Assembly (NCBI GenBank): GCA_947579605.1
Contig: OX388329.1
Location: 27,236,299 to 27,300,298 of the forward strand
Direction of reading: 5' to 3'
Source of the DNA: Athripsodes cinereus
Taxonomy: Eukaryota; Arthropoda; Insecta; Trichoptera; Leptoceridae
Length of the DNA stretch: 64,000 bases
Under the pieces are notes generated by a model that saw only the letters and a list, made by a program, of their open reading frames with translations, was not told where the DNA came from and searched no databases. This document shows, one piece after another, positions 10,292 to 20,665 of this stretch; positions within the stretch are counted from its first letter, which is position 1, and the number at the start of each line of letters is the position of its first letter. A program made the translations under genes and the position numbers.

Positions 10292-10335
10292 ACACCTGTC
10301 TCTTACAGGGCACACAAAAACAGAGAAAAGAGTGA

Positions 10336-10940
10336 GAAATCTAAATTATTCCTGAGTTCATGGTAAACAAATATGAATGATAAAAAAGTCAATTAAATAA
10401 TGCACAATATTAAAAAATACAGTAAAAGTCCAGATAAGGTGAACGCATCAGAATTAAATGTATGAATTTTCTACTTATATTCGCACATTTATATAATTTT
10501 TATAAATGTGCTTTTGCACAAAATAACACCAGACTAACTCTAACCTACCATACTAATCAGTCAAACGTAAAAATTTAAGTACCTTTGACATATCAAACGC
10601 ATACAAAAATTAAAATAATTAATTTTGTGCTTAAAGAAAAAACTCAAAATTCTACTGGATTTTTATTCTCCAGGTAAAATACTACATGTGCGGTATCTTC
10701 TTGTATCTCTCTGCAGTTTATTACCAGGCAGGAGAAGTTGTAGGTGACATAGCATCTGCTGCACTTCACCTTTGCCGGACTCAGATTCTCCGCACATTGC
10801 TTACACTTATTCATTCTTGAAGTATTACTTCAAAAGCGGGTATGGCTGTTTCACTAAATATATCACTCACACAAGTCACTGAATACTGCTTCCCGCTACT
10901 CAACACAATATGGATAACTAGATAGTTGATAAAATGATGT
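10336..10940. other. AT-rich spacer, no gene seen
   Basis: No open frame, RNA gene or element end was recognised. Confidence 0.5.
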
Positions 10941-10942
10941 TT

Positions 10943-10990
10943 TACCACATCAACAGCTGAGTGTGCAACCACTCAGCTGTTGATGTGGTA
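10943..10990. repeat. perfect 21-bp inverted repeat at the truncated end of a LINE ORF1
   Basis: Arms at 10943-10963 and 10970-10990 are perfect reverse complements around the 6-nt loop TGCAAC. The right arm belongs to the minus-strand ORF1 (coding up to TTSTAEW). The left arm copies it back in the opposite orientation and fuses a short artificial tail to the reading frame. Confidence 0.9.
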
Positions 10991-12030
10991 GCACAGTCCA
11001 CCAAGAGCATGCTTGGTTTGAAGCGTATGCTTCGGAACTGTACTTTGCTTAGTGATGATGTCGTGTCCGACATCATCTCCTTCAAGATTAGGTTCTCCAA
11101 CCTAGTGAGACCTTCGTTGTCAATGATGACTTTCGGGTACTCACTTGGTAGAATTACCACTCTTACTGTTTTAAGAGCAGTTGCATAGCTGGTGACTTGC
11201 CCAGTTGACCTAGTACTAGCCTGGGTCTGTGCAACTGCCCTTTTCTTTGAGGCTGGGTCCTGTGGAGGAGTTGTCAGCCTCTTCTTGGCATTTTGCTCTT
11301 TGGGTACAGGCCCCTTCGCAATTGCCTCCTCTTTGGCTTCCTCAGGTGCGTGCCCTTCGGATGATCCATTGGCGCTTTGCTGTTCGGGTGTGACCTTCCC
11401 AGCAAGCGCCCTCTTCCTCGCCTCCTCTGGTTCAAGCCCAATCGTGAGGTAGCGGAGATACCACTTTTTTCGAGCACCACTGAGGCCTATCCTCAGCGGA
11501 TCGTCCGGGCCCCCGGGCTCGCCTGGGTCTGGTAGTGGCATCGTCCGCCACCTCGGCTTCTTTTGTTTCTTGTTACCACTAGCTCCGGATTTTCTGGGGT
11601 TGCCAGTGGAAGCATCGCCACTACCAGTCCCGGAGGGCCCGGGTTTATTACTGGTAGAGGTTTCGCAAACACTAGCCCCGGTTTTTCCGGTGATGTTGCC
11701 AGTGGAAACACATCTAGGTTCCTGTCTTCGGCGGTCCTCCAGAAGACAGGCAGCTGTTGGTGCCTGGTCTAGGTGTCGATTCGTTGACCACCCCTCAGAA
11801 GCGGACAACGATGTCCTGTCCTCAGGCTTGGACATGGTGTTTGCGGGGCATGCCCGCTTAAATTTTCTTGTTTTTCTTTTTTTCTGTACATCCATATTGG
11901 TCCCACGATTAGCTAGGGAACTAAAGGTCCGCTGCATCAGAGCCCCGCATGATACAGTAAGGCTAATTACTCCAGGAGGTCGCCAGGTATCCTGAAGGCC
12001 CCGTTTGAGACACCATAACCCTGGTGCCAT
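10964..12030 (-). pseudogene. LINE ORF1 (gag-like, DUF4780-like domain), 3'-truncated
   Basis: The ORF starts at 12030 and runs about 350 codons. The N-terminal half is low-complexity and rich in Lys, Pro, Gly and Ser (SNKPGPSGTGSG). The C-terminal half holds RVVILPSEYPKVIIDNEGLT and the following LNKEL-like and FRSIRFKPSMLLVDC segments. These resemble the DUF4780-type domain found in ORF1 of insect I/R1-group LINEs, a nucleic-acid-binding structural role. The coding sequence stops at a fold-back junction (10943-10990), and no zinc knuckles or ORF2 follow. The base composition (GC-rich) differs sharply from its surroundings. The domain assignment rests on memory of the family and is moderately sure. 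Confidence 0.7.
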
Positions 12031-12315
12031 TCAGCCATCAGCACGGGTCGCTCCACACCTTGGCTTGGGTTGGGATTGATATGATGGAACATATGTGATT
12101 GATTATAATGTGGTATGAACAAGGAGTTTTGACAGGAAAGCGGGCGTAGAATTGGGAGAGCGCTGACCGGAGGGATCTGTGGACAGATCAGCGTTCAGCT
12201 CAGGTATCCCGGGTGCGCCATACCCGTAACTCACTGTAACACTGGGGGCTCTTGGATCCCTTGATCACGAGGCCGAGACTCTGCCTCCAGGTTAACAGTG
12301 GTGAACAATTCTCTA
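12031..12315 (-). other. probable 5' UTR of the ORF1-bearing LINE
   Basis: GC-richer sequence continues upstream of the ORF1 start, with repeated short motifs (GGATCC, ACGAGGCCGAG), and then drops into AT-rich DNA near 12315. That composition change is taken as the element's 5' boundary. Confidence 0.5.
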
Positions 12316-12509
12316 TTTACATTGGCTCTTATTAACTTGCTTTTATTAAAAAATATATTTTAATATTGAAAACCTAAAGAAACAAAGCAGGGCATGAAGC
12401 TTTTTTCTTAACCTAAAACTATGTTTGTTAAGTCTTTTTTTAATGTCTCTGTAGAAATGATTTTTCTGTTTTGTTCCACTATGTGGAGTATAAATTGCAT
12501 TTCTTCCTC

Positions 12510-13105
12510 ATTTTTACTAAGTACCTATGTTGTTGTAATCTTCAAATAATTTTACACCTCTTTCCGCAGTATCGTTAACGACACAAAAGTTTTTGATGCA
12601 AGTTTTACCCTGAACGTAATCATCATTCTCGCCCCAAGTCTCGGGAGGCAACTGCACGAATGAATCTTTAATCAACTGTGAGCGTCCATAATGTTCTTTC
12701 GGATGCAAAGACTCCTAAGGTTGCTTTTTCTTCAGCATCTATTGTAGTATGTTTAATATGATTTTAATCTTTTTCCAAAGTTTAAAATCATTAATCGGTG
12801 CATCTGCTGTCAAAGGCGCTTCAATCCAAATTTTGCTGTAAATTTTTGAATCTGATAATTTGTTTTTCTTCTCTCTTAGTCAGCTTGATGTTTGAATTAT
12901 ATCGAAAGAGAAAAATCTTTATAGCATAAAGCAGTTTTGCCATCCAACGAGCACGATGTATTGGTTTGTTCAAAACAATCATAGTAAGCTCTATTAGCTC
13001 GTTATAATCATCTCGGACTTGTTTTTCTCCTGATAAAGCAGCTGTCAGACTCTCAAGAGTATGTTCCAACGAACTGCTCTGTGCTAGAATTGAAGTCAAG
13101 GCAAT
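12510..13105 (-). pseudogene. decayed transposon-associated protein (VNDTAERGVKLF family), function unknown
   Basis: Two minus-strand pieces of one protein family survive. The upstream piece (12821-13099) has KPIHRARWMAKLLYAIKIFL and LTKREEKQIIRF. The downstream piece (12517-12708) has LPPETWGENDDYVQGKTC then VVNDTAERGVKLFEDYNNI. I recognise this combination from many unannotated, repetitive arthropod proteins but know no function for it. The middle is lost and the frame is broken. The segment just 5' of it on this strand (13160-13199) matches 53832-53875, so it belongs to a repeat family with at least two copies here. Confidence 0.6.
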
Positions 13106-13159
13106 AATAGTGATCTCGTGAAAATGTATCCCAAGCGTCTCTAATCTTCCACAAAAGAT

Positions 13160-13790
13160 AGATTGCTGTAATTTTACTAGGTTAATACTACAGATCTATC
13201 TATACCCTCACGCCGTGTCCCAGAAGGGGTAGGCAGAGAGAATGGAACGCCATATAGATCTATCCTTATAAACTTCTTCCGCTTCCTCCACATTCATCCA
13301 GTAGTTTCTCATACATGTTCGCTGATTTCTCTTACTCAACACGCATCCGTCCTTTAGGATTTGATCCACATGCTCAAGCCACGTGGTTCTTGGACGTCCG
13401 CGCTTCCTCACACCTCCTCTTTTAGACAAATACATCCTCTTCGTCATTCTTTCATCTTACATTCGCTCAACGTGTCCAAACCATCGTAACTTATTTACAC
13501 GCATTCTATCCACAACACTCTTCTCGCATCCGCTCATTCTCCTGATATCCTCATTCTTCGCTCTATCCCGCAACGTTTTACCAACCATTCTTCTTAGTGA
13601 ACGCACCTCCACGGCATTTGTTCCACTCTCGTCCTTCTTTAACCACATCCAAGTTTCACTTATATACATAAGTGTCGGTACCAGAATGATATTGTGCACC
13701 AGCATTTTAGCCACGTTCAACACATTGCTGTTGTATAAGTGTAACAAATTTACAGGGTGGCCCTATTGAAAAAATAAAAATGAAAATTTT
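13160..13790. repeat. repeat copy split by an RTE-like fragment; empty-site copy at 53832-53925
   Basis: The flanks AGATAGATTGCTGTAATTTT (before 13200) and GGGTGGCCCTATTG (after 13745) are contiguous in the related copy at 53832-53925. That copy acts as an uninterrupted reference. Confidence 0.75.
13200..13744 (-). pseudogene. RTE-like LINE fragment, C-terminal ORF end
   Basis: A minus-strand 5'-truncated copy. It encodes LMYISETWMWLKKDESGTNA, then RSLRRMVGKTLRDRAKNEDI and KLRWFGHVERM, a frame break, then KRGRPRTTWLEHVDQILKDG and MNVEEAEEVYKDR, ending SAYPFWDTA. These are the conserved post-RT segments of the RTE-like family. One frameshift or stop lies near 13450. The tail is a short TATC-type simple repeat. 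Confidence 0.85.
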
Positions 13791-13867
13791 GGACCACCCT
13801 AATGTGGGGTGTAATGTTTTATTAGGAGAAAGACTTATTTGAAAAAAATGTGTCTTGAATCTGCAAT

Positions 13868-14280
13868 TTTATTACATGCAGTTTATCCCCTGGCTACCCT
13901 ACTTGTGGGATATGTAAAGTAGTAATAGTGGGTTCTGTGTGGTGTTACTAGACAACACAAACCATTTTGATGATATGCGTGCCATAATACCTACTTCACC
14001 TTCTTCAGATGTATTAAAAATAATATGCATTCAACATCATACTACCTATCAAAATATACAGCTAGCCTTGATTCATATTAGGCCCCTCTACTATGCCCTA
14101 CTGTCCCCTTAAGCCCCCTGTATTGTGCCCCTGCAACCTCCCTCAAAATGATCAAACTATCTTGTTGATATTATACTTTGTTTATTTAAATAAATTAAAC
14201 CAACAAACAATACACAATATAAGGACAGTCTGCTGGCTACCCCACTTGTGGCATATGCTATGATGGTAATGGTATTAGAA
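13868..14280. repeat. two copies of a dispersed CCACTTGTGG-type repeat
   Basis: Blocks at about 13868-13935 and about 14222-14275 share TTATTACATGCAG-like and CTGGCTACCC..ACTTGTGG..ATATG sequence with copies at about 2345, 14690 (partial) and 17396. They contain no coding sequence. Confidence 0.6.
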
Positions 14281-15077
14281 ATATCCAATTTACAAGTGTC
14301 CGATCAGAACCAGTTTGGATGTCTTACATAAAGAAATAAAAGCAATAATGAAAAGAATTTAGGAATAAAACATGAATATGATAAAAATTAAATGATTAAT
14401 TAAAAAAAAAAATCATCTACTAATAATACTTCTTCATCCTTCAACAGACAATATTGTTCTTTTGAGATTGTCCAATTCACACTTTGCAGTTTGTCCAAAA
14501 TAACTTCAAATGTGTCACTGACATAATTAAACTGTAATTTTAATTAAATGATCCGGATAAAGTATGCTACTCAAGCTGAATGTATTTATAAGCATCACTG
14601 GATCATTTTGTGGATGATTCTGTCATCCGGATTGTCTTATATTTTATGGCACAGAGAAGAATATTTGTTATGTTCATTACACACAGTTAATTTATCTACC
14701 ACTCCACTTGTAGGAGGTGCTGACACAACATAAATAAATATATGCATGGACAAAACTTTTATTTTTGATATAAGAATGCACTTTGTATAAGGTCTTTAAT
14801 AAGAATAACGGAACATTCCAAAGTTTTGTAGTGTAAGAATATTATTTTTGATTGATTAAATACATAATTTATTTTATTGTCAATCATCATATAAAGCATT
14901 ATAAAAAAAATGTATATGTTATATTTTTAATTTTCAAGCTATTTTAACTGGCAATAAATGAATGCGTGACACATATTTGGCACTTTTACTTTTGACCCTT
15001 TTTCTACTGCAATTCTGTCATTCAATTTATAAACACTATTCTCTTAAATAAGTTTCATACTATAGACATTTTTTTTT
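14281..15077. other. AT-rich spacer, no gene seen
   Basis: The open frame at 14548-14733 is AT-rich and has no recognisable family. A partial copy of the dispersed repeat lies near 14690-14715. Confidence 0.5.
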
Positions 15078-15242
15078 AAAGATATATCTGGGTTTTTTTT
15101 TGTTATAAACCCAAATAGAACCTTATACACCTTTCACAGTAACCTACTAAATGCTTGCGCCGTGAAAGGGGAGTTTGCCGGCACCTGGGGTCGAACCCCG
15201 GACCCCTTGTTCAAGAGGCCCAGGCTACCGACGAACTCATTA
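15078..15242 (-). mobile_element. tRNA-derived SINE copy
   Basis: On the minus strand, GGGGTTCGACCCC fits a pol III B box inside a T-arm-like stem and is followed by GTGCCGGCA, like a tRNA acceptor end. An A-box-like TAGCCTGGGCC lies upstream. The downstream body is shared with a second copy at 63431-63558, including a TTGGGTTTATAAC block. It is not a functional tRNA: the anticodon and D arms do not fold convincingly. Confidence 0.55.
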
Positions 15243-15659
15243 CAGAAGTCATTTTTATTTTGCACAATTCCTTGTAAACATTTTATTAGTAAAACTTATA
15301 TATGAATTTGACAGCTGGATATATCTTCCCTTGAGTCCTCGGAGAACTATAAATAAGTTATTCTTTTCTTCCGGTTTGATGCAGAACTAACAGTCCTGAC
15401 TGAATCCCAAGTTTGATTCTCGCCACACCGCAAAATGAGAAATGATTTTTTAAATCAAGAGTCTGGATGTGACATTTACATGTTTTTGGTGCATTGTGTC
15501 AGTACCCATGATGCAAGATCAAATCAGTGAAATGGAGTATAACTTTCACTATTATATATTTAGCATCAGCAAGTGACACTTTTTTTTAAAAAAGAGCAGT
15601 TTAACTTTATTGATAAAGATGAATCTAGATTTGAAGTAAACACAATATCAGGACATAAG

Positions 15660-15790
15660 TGTAATAACATCAAGTTGTTCTCTAAGTAACAACAAATGTT
15701 AAGACATTCAAGATGGGTGGCATACCTAATCACCGCTGAACTGAAGATGTTAAATGTCTTATTCATACTGTTTAATGAATGCCTGCCCTC
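15660..15790. repeat. dispersed short repeat, second copy
   Basis: It shares GACATTCAAGATGGGTGGCA, GAACTGAAGATG, TTAAATGTCTT and AATGCCTGCCCTCTTA with the copy near 9675. A third partial copy is at about 17585-17655. Confidence 0.55.
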
Positions 15791-15863
15791 TTATAAGACA
15801 CTCAAAAACTTACAGAGAAGAAATTTTAAAAATGTATGAAACAACAGTGTTTTTACACTGATA

Positions 15864-16249
15864 ATTCGTCCCTGTTCTGACTAACTGTCGTATCTGACAT
15901 TTTTGGCGAAATCGAGTTATGATCACCACTGTGTACTTATATGTGCCCTGCATGTTCTCAATGAAAAGATCACACCTGTAACTGTAACCGGTATCCTGGA
16001 AAAGTTTTCTGATTTTTTGTCGTATTTACGAATTATTCTAAATAAAATGTGTTGTATCTACTAATTCCTCAAAATTTCATCACAAAAATAATTTTGAGAT
16101 ATATAAGAATAGGTACAAATAAAATAATATATTTACACTGCATCATATAACTAGGAGAGACGAAAATATGCACGGCAAAACACTAAAAACGCTCTCTTGA
16201 ACAATTTACATTTAGGCAGATACGACAGTTAGTCAGAAGAGGGACGAAT
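15864..16249. mobile_element. 386-bp MITE with roughly 35-bp TIRs and TGATA duplication
   Basis: TIRs start ATTCGTCCCT and read on through TTCTGACTAACTGTCGTATC; the right end is the reverse complement with about one to two mismatches. A 5-bp duplication, TGATA, is at 15859-15863 and 16250-16254. The interior is AT-rich and non-coding, so it must be mobilised in trans. The superfamily is not assigned. Confidence 0.85.
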
Positions 16250-16336
16250 TGATATGCCAATTGCTTTACCATGAAAATTAGACATTTTCAAGAGACGCAT
16301 TTGTATGAGTTGAAAATATACAGTGTTGTTCTACAA

Positions 16337-16753
16337 TGGGCCACTTGCAGTCGTGGGGGATTTTAATAAAAATGATCGAATTCAGTAAATTTGAGGTCGG
16401 AAAACACAAATATGTCAGTTAAAATTTTTTAAATATCTAAATTATGGAGAATTTCAAAAAATAAAACCCAAAATTTTTGACGTTTGGCAAAACACTCTAA
16501 ACAGCTGATGACTTCACGGAGTCCCGTGAATCATAGTAACTTTCGCAACCACAGATTGTAATCTCATACACACATGGGACTCCGTGACGTCACAGCGCCG
16601 CCATATCGTTTTTGATTATTCCGAGAAAATCCAATTTTTAAAAGCTAATATCTAAGAAAATAGTGCAAGAAAAATTAAAATAAATTATGGTTGTGTTTCT
16701 TTCATACTAATTTACAATTTTATGTAATAAAAAAAAAATCTGCAAGTGGCCCA
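16337..16753. mobile_element. 417-bp MITE with TGGGCCACTTGCAG termini
   Basis: Perfect 14-bp TIRs lie at 16337-16350 and 16740-16753. An inner inverted pair built on GGAGTCCCGTG and GGGACTCCGTG lies in the middle. No coding sequence. The TSD was not resolved. Confidence 0.75.
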
Positions 16754-16808
16754 TTATAATAGATTTAAAATAAAACACTACTATGACTTTCACTATGAAC
16801 AATATTTC

Positions 16809-16849
16809 ACTCAAGAGGCCTTTCGGGTTGACACCAATCATCAGTGAGT
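16809..16849 (-). ncRNA. hammerhead-ribozyme-like motif, minus strand
   Basis: Reading the minus strand: ACTCA (stem I), the core CTGATGA, a short hairpin (GGT..ACC), the core GAAA, then GGCCT, C (predicted cleavage position) and TTGAGT, which can re-pair with ACTCA. Stem III is the 6-base palindrome AGGCCT with no loop. That form is expected to work as a dimer and is known from hammerheads in Penelope-like elements and some satellites. The unpaired UU next to the core is a deviation. No PLE coding sequence is recognised next to it. Confidence 0.55.
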
Positions 16850-16859
16850 TTTTATTAGA

Positions 16860-17390
16860 AGAAATTATTACAGATGTTTACAAATATAGGATAATGAGTA
16901 GTGTGTCTAGGATGGAGATGTGTGTAGCATATTATTGAGAGCAGGTAAGAGTGTATTGGTAAAAAGGTGGGTAAGAGAAGATTATAGGGGGGGATTTAGA
17001 TGTTATTAATTATATCATTGGAACTGATGTTTTTTTGTTTATTCATTTCAACAAATTCTAAGAAAATCATGTTCCATCCTTTTGGGCATTTGTGCAATAA
17101 CTCCACATTATTTTCGTTGAAAGAAACAGTGTTGTTGTTTTAAGCATTTTTAAAAATGTTTTCACAGTGTAAACGCACAAGCCCTCAATTACAGAAAATA
17201 GTGTGGCTTCTCATAGTATACACACTTCCAATAACATTCCAATGAAAGGGAAATAAAAAGATAAATTCAAATATATAAAAAGCATCACTTTATTTATCTA
17301 GTAATTGACAATGTTTAAAATAACAAGTGGGCGGTTACAAATAACATTTAACTTAACATAAGCTCAGAACACATTTCAACATATAATTTC
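16860..17390. other. non-coding spacer next to the hammerhead-like motif
   Basis: AT-rich with a G-run at 16986-16993; no ORF or TIR seen. It may be the body of the element that carried the ribozyme. Confidence 0.35.
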
Positions 17391-17395
17391 ACATG

Positions 17396-17573
17396 TTTTA
17401 TTACATACAACTGGTCTGCTGACTACCCCACTCCTGGTATATATCGTGATGGTATAATATAGTAAGAACACATTTTAAAAATTAATTATATACACATGCA
17501 CATACCATCACCTTATTTTATTCGAGTGGGGTTGCCCACAATTCACTATCTGCATGTAATAAACAAGCACGTT
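17396..17573. mobile_element. 178-bp palindromic MITE carrying the CCACT-type dispersed repeat
   Basis: TTTTATTACAT..ACTGG..CTACCCCACT..GATGGTA on the left is mirrored by TACCATCACC..AGTGGGGTTGCCC..ATGTAATAAA on the right. Single arms of this sequence are the dispersed repeats at about 2345, 13868 and 14222, so those are probably half-elements. Confidence 0.65.
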
Positions 17574-17659
17574 ATCCTCTTCGTTCCAATAAATTTTAAG
17601 ACATTCAGGATGCATGGCATACCTCATAATAACTGAACTGAAGATATGTCTTTTTTACA

Positions 17660-18706
17660 AATAAATTTACAGCATTTTTTTATTGATTTAATGTTAGTTA
17701 AAAAAAATTACTTAAAAATAAATAATTTTAACTGAACTTAAAATTACTCATTAATCTGTCAAACTCAGTTCAGGTTGAGAGTTACCATAATTTTACAACT
17801 AGATAATTAACTAACATTATAAAAATAAAGGAACTTTTGAAATGAAAACATTTTTCAATAATTTCTCAGATATTTTGGTATGATAGCACTTACAATATTA
17901 TGTTACAAAAAGTAGAACTTAGGAGTATGTCCTTGACTAGTATAGAAATTTACAACTCAAATTGACATTTTATTAGACAAACTAGAGATTCTCATAGCAC
18001 ATGAATTTTAAATTATATTTGATGTATAATGTTAAACAATATTTATTATTATTAATAATAATTATAATAAACTTAAATAAAATAATTGATGCTGAACAAG
18101 GGCCCATAAGCCAAAATGGTGTCTCGAGATAAAGCTATTCAAATTTTTCAATTTTGTTTCCTACAATATTATATGACCATTTTCGATCTGTTTATAACAT
18201 CTCGCCATATCCCAAGTGAGGTAGTCTTTTAGATAAATACACTCCCTTCGTCAATCTTTCTTCATTCGTTCGTTCCTCTTCAATCATTTGCTCATATAAC
18301 CTTTCTTGTGGTTTTATGACTAGATAATTGAATAAATTAATTTTCACTTAATTATTATTCTCAAAGACCACTCGAACCACTTTATTATTATTCTTAACAC
18401 CATTCTCAGTAGGAATTAATACTTGTTGCGAATAATAAAACACATTTAAGTGAAAAGTAACAATAACAAGTATTTATTTATTAAGAAAAAATCATGTAAG
18501 ATACAAATCCATTACACTCCGTAAAAAAGACCCATGGATTTATGGAAACTTATCCTAGCTGCCACCTAATTTACATTATTAAATAAAAAATGTTACAAAT
18601 GACTTAGTACAATGGGTGAATTTATCTCAAAAGCATGATATCATCGTACAAGCCTGATGAAATTTCAACATGAAAACATTTTAAGTACATATAAAACATT
18701 ATATTA
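17660..18706. other. AT-rich spacer with a short RTE-like remnant
   Basis: At about 18195-18290 the minus strand carries CCATATCCCAAGTGAGGTAG and AAATACACTCCCTTCGTC, matching the RTE-like 3' end with an internal deletion. No gene otherwise. Confidence 0.5.
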
Positions 18707-19962
18707 GGTCGGGGAAAAAGTCTTTTCGCATATAGTATGTATAAACTTGTAACAAAATATCTTTGGCTGTACTATTTGTATCTGGCTGATTTTTATGGCA
18801 TTAAAAAGGTGACATTTCAAAAAAGAATTAAATTAAGAACATTTTGTTTCCCGCTTTTTTTCATTTGTTTTTCTTTCTGTCAAAATGAGCGAATCGAATT
18901 AAGAAATTAGATACATTTTAAAATTTTGTTACAAAAAAGGAAAAAATGCAATGCAAGCCGCAATTTTTTTTATGCCGTTTATGGACCTAATGCAGTATCA
19001 GTAAGAGTAGCACAAAGTTAGTTGAAGCGTTTTCAATCCGAGAATTTTGATGTCAAAGATGCATCTCGCTCTGGTCACCCTGTTACGGATAAAATGGACG
19101 CTATTTTTGACGAAGTGGAGCAAGATCGGCATACCAGCAGTTAAAACATAGCTGAAGAACTGGGAATTGACCACAAAACAGTTTTGACCCGTTTGAAAAA
19201 AGCTGGGTACACAAAAAAGCTCGATATTTGGGTGCCACACGAGCTCACTGAAAGAAACCTAATGAACCGTGTACTCATTTGTGATTATTTATTGAGACGT
19301 AATGAAACCGAACCGTTTTTGAAGAGGCTGATAACTGGTGATGAAAAGTGGATCACGTATGTCAAGAACGTGTGAAAAAGGTTGTGGTCAAAGGTCAGTC
19401 AGGCTTCACAGACTGGGGCAAAACCTGGATTTACTCGCAATAAGAGATGATGCGGTGTCTATAGTGGGATTGGAAGGGCATTTTTTATTATGAGCTTTTA
19501 CCGCCAGGGAGAACCATCGAATCGGATCTCTACTGCCAACAACTGATGAGATTAAAGCAAGAAGTTGAGAAAAAGCGGCCAGAATTGATTAATAGAAAGG
19601 GTGTGGTCTTTCCACATCTTTAGCCACTCAGCAAAAATTAAGAGAGTTTGACTGGGAGGTGTTAATGCATCCGCCATATAGCCCTGATTTTGCACCTTCA
19701 GATTTCTACCTGTTTCGGTCTCTTCAGAATTCTTTAGGCAGTGTCAGGTTAACATCAAAAGAGGACTGTCAAAATTACTTGTTGCGGTTTTTTGATCAGA
19801 AGTCCCAAAATTTCTACAGCAACTGGATCATATCTCTACCTACAAGATGGCAGAAAGTCTATGAACAAAATGACATATATATATTGTAATTAAATGTAAA
19901 TTAACTTTGAAAAAATTGTCTTGAATTTTCATATTAAATGCGAAGAAACTTTTTCCTCAACC
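18707..19962 (+). mobile_element. mariner element, irritans-type, full-length but dead
   Basis: Imperfect TIRs start GGTCGGGGAAAAAGTCTTTT on the left and, in reverse complement, GGTTGAGGAAAAAGTTTCTT on the right. They are flanked by TA at 18705-18706 and 19963-19964. The length of about 1.26 kb is that of a complete mariner. Confidence 0.88.
18885..19889 (+). pseudogene. mariner transposase pseudogene (DD34D)
   Basis: The start MSESN is followed at once by a stop. The helix-turn-helix part survives as KNAMQAA..YGPNAVSVRVAQS with another stop. The linker AEELGIDHKTVLTRLKKAGY and WVPHEL are intact. The first catalytic Asp is in LITGDEKWITY. The segment that should hold the second Asp (HHDNARPH in relatives) is deleted at about 19608-19622, where VVF runs into a stop. 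The third is in PPYSPDFAPSDF. Several stops and frameshifts separate these blocks. It was a cut-and-paste transposase and is now non-functional. Confidence 0.88.
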
Positions 19963-20429
19963 TATTATAAGGGCTATTATTGATATTAGTCTGGGGTTAG
20001 TGAAATTTGCAAAAAAAAATAGGTAATTAACTTTATAAACAATGAAATTTGACAGACATATTTTTTTCAAGCCTAGTTTAAATCTAATATATAAAAGGAA
20101 GTTGTGTGTGTTACAACACTTATAACTCAAGAATGGCTGTACCGATTTGAATGATTTCTGATTTGTTGGATTCTTCTCCGCCCGGAATAAACTATAGACT
20201 ATTAAAACTTCTTACAAATTCACGGGAAGAAAAAATATGAAGACAATTATTTACGCCATACATTTTTAATTTCAAAAATAAAAACAATATGGAGAGTTAT
20301 GGCGCTGTAAGCGCTCCCACGTCACCTGTTGCATTGTGCTAAAATAATCCTTATGTTCTGCTGTATTAAGAATCAAATTACTATAACCAATGTGAATAAT
20401 ATGTGTACTAATATTTGTTTACTATAATC

Positions 20430-20665
20430 GAGTGGCTCAGAGCCAACAGTGCCTAACCAACAGTCGCAAAAATTTGTAGTTGGGCATATATTTCTTGAGT
20501 TATCTGTATTATTTACTTATTCCAAAGATGCTTTATGTCAGCAGTGATTTTATCATTAATGACAATACGCATCTCTAAGTAAATAACAGTGATAAATCAA
20601 GAAATATATGCCCAACTACAAATTTTTGCTACTGTTGGATAAGCACCATTGGCTCTGAGCCACTC
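20430..20665. mobile_element. 236-bp palindromic MITE inside the Helitron
   Basis: The ends GAGTGGCTCAGAGCC and GGCTCTGAGCCACTC open an imperfect inverted repeat of about 85 bp per arm that contains CAAAAATTTGTAGTTGGGCA. No coding sequence. The TSD may be hidden in the shared terminal bases. Confidence 0.75.

Larger units (their letters stand above)
9675..10335. repeat. dispersed short repeat family copy, interrupted by LINE-A copy 2
   Basis: A roughly 130-bp repeat with GACATTCAA..GGTGGCAT..CTC and GAAGATGTTAAATGTC. Related copies lie at about 15660-15790 and about 17585-17655. LINE-A copy 2 splits this copy at ACACCTGTCTCTT. No coding content or clear termini were seen. Confidence 0.55.

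Noticed and set aside
9869..10315. Start codon and MCPVRDRC leader of LINE-A copy 2
   Set aside because: These bases are outside the element's TSD-defined border, so the leader is a chance fusion.
11192..11995. Plus-strand open frames in the GC-rich block
   Set aside because: Shadows of the minus-strand ORF1; composition explains the absence of stops.
13383..13769. Plus-strand ORFs over RTE-like copies (also 31836-32258)
   Set aside because: Antisense shadows of the RTE C-terminal coding region.
15175..15390. tRNA gene, suggested by GGGGTCGAACCCCGG
   Set aside because: Only the T-arm and B box fit. The anticodon and D arms do not fold, and a degraded second copy exists at 63431, so it is a SINE.
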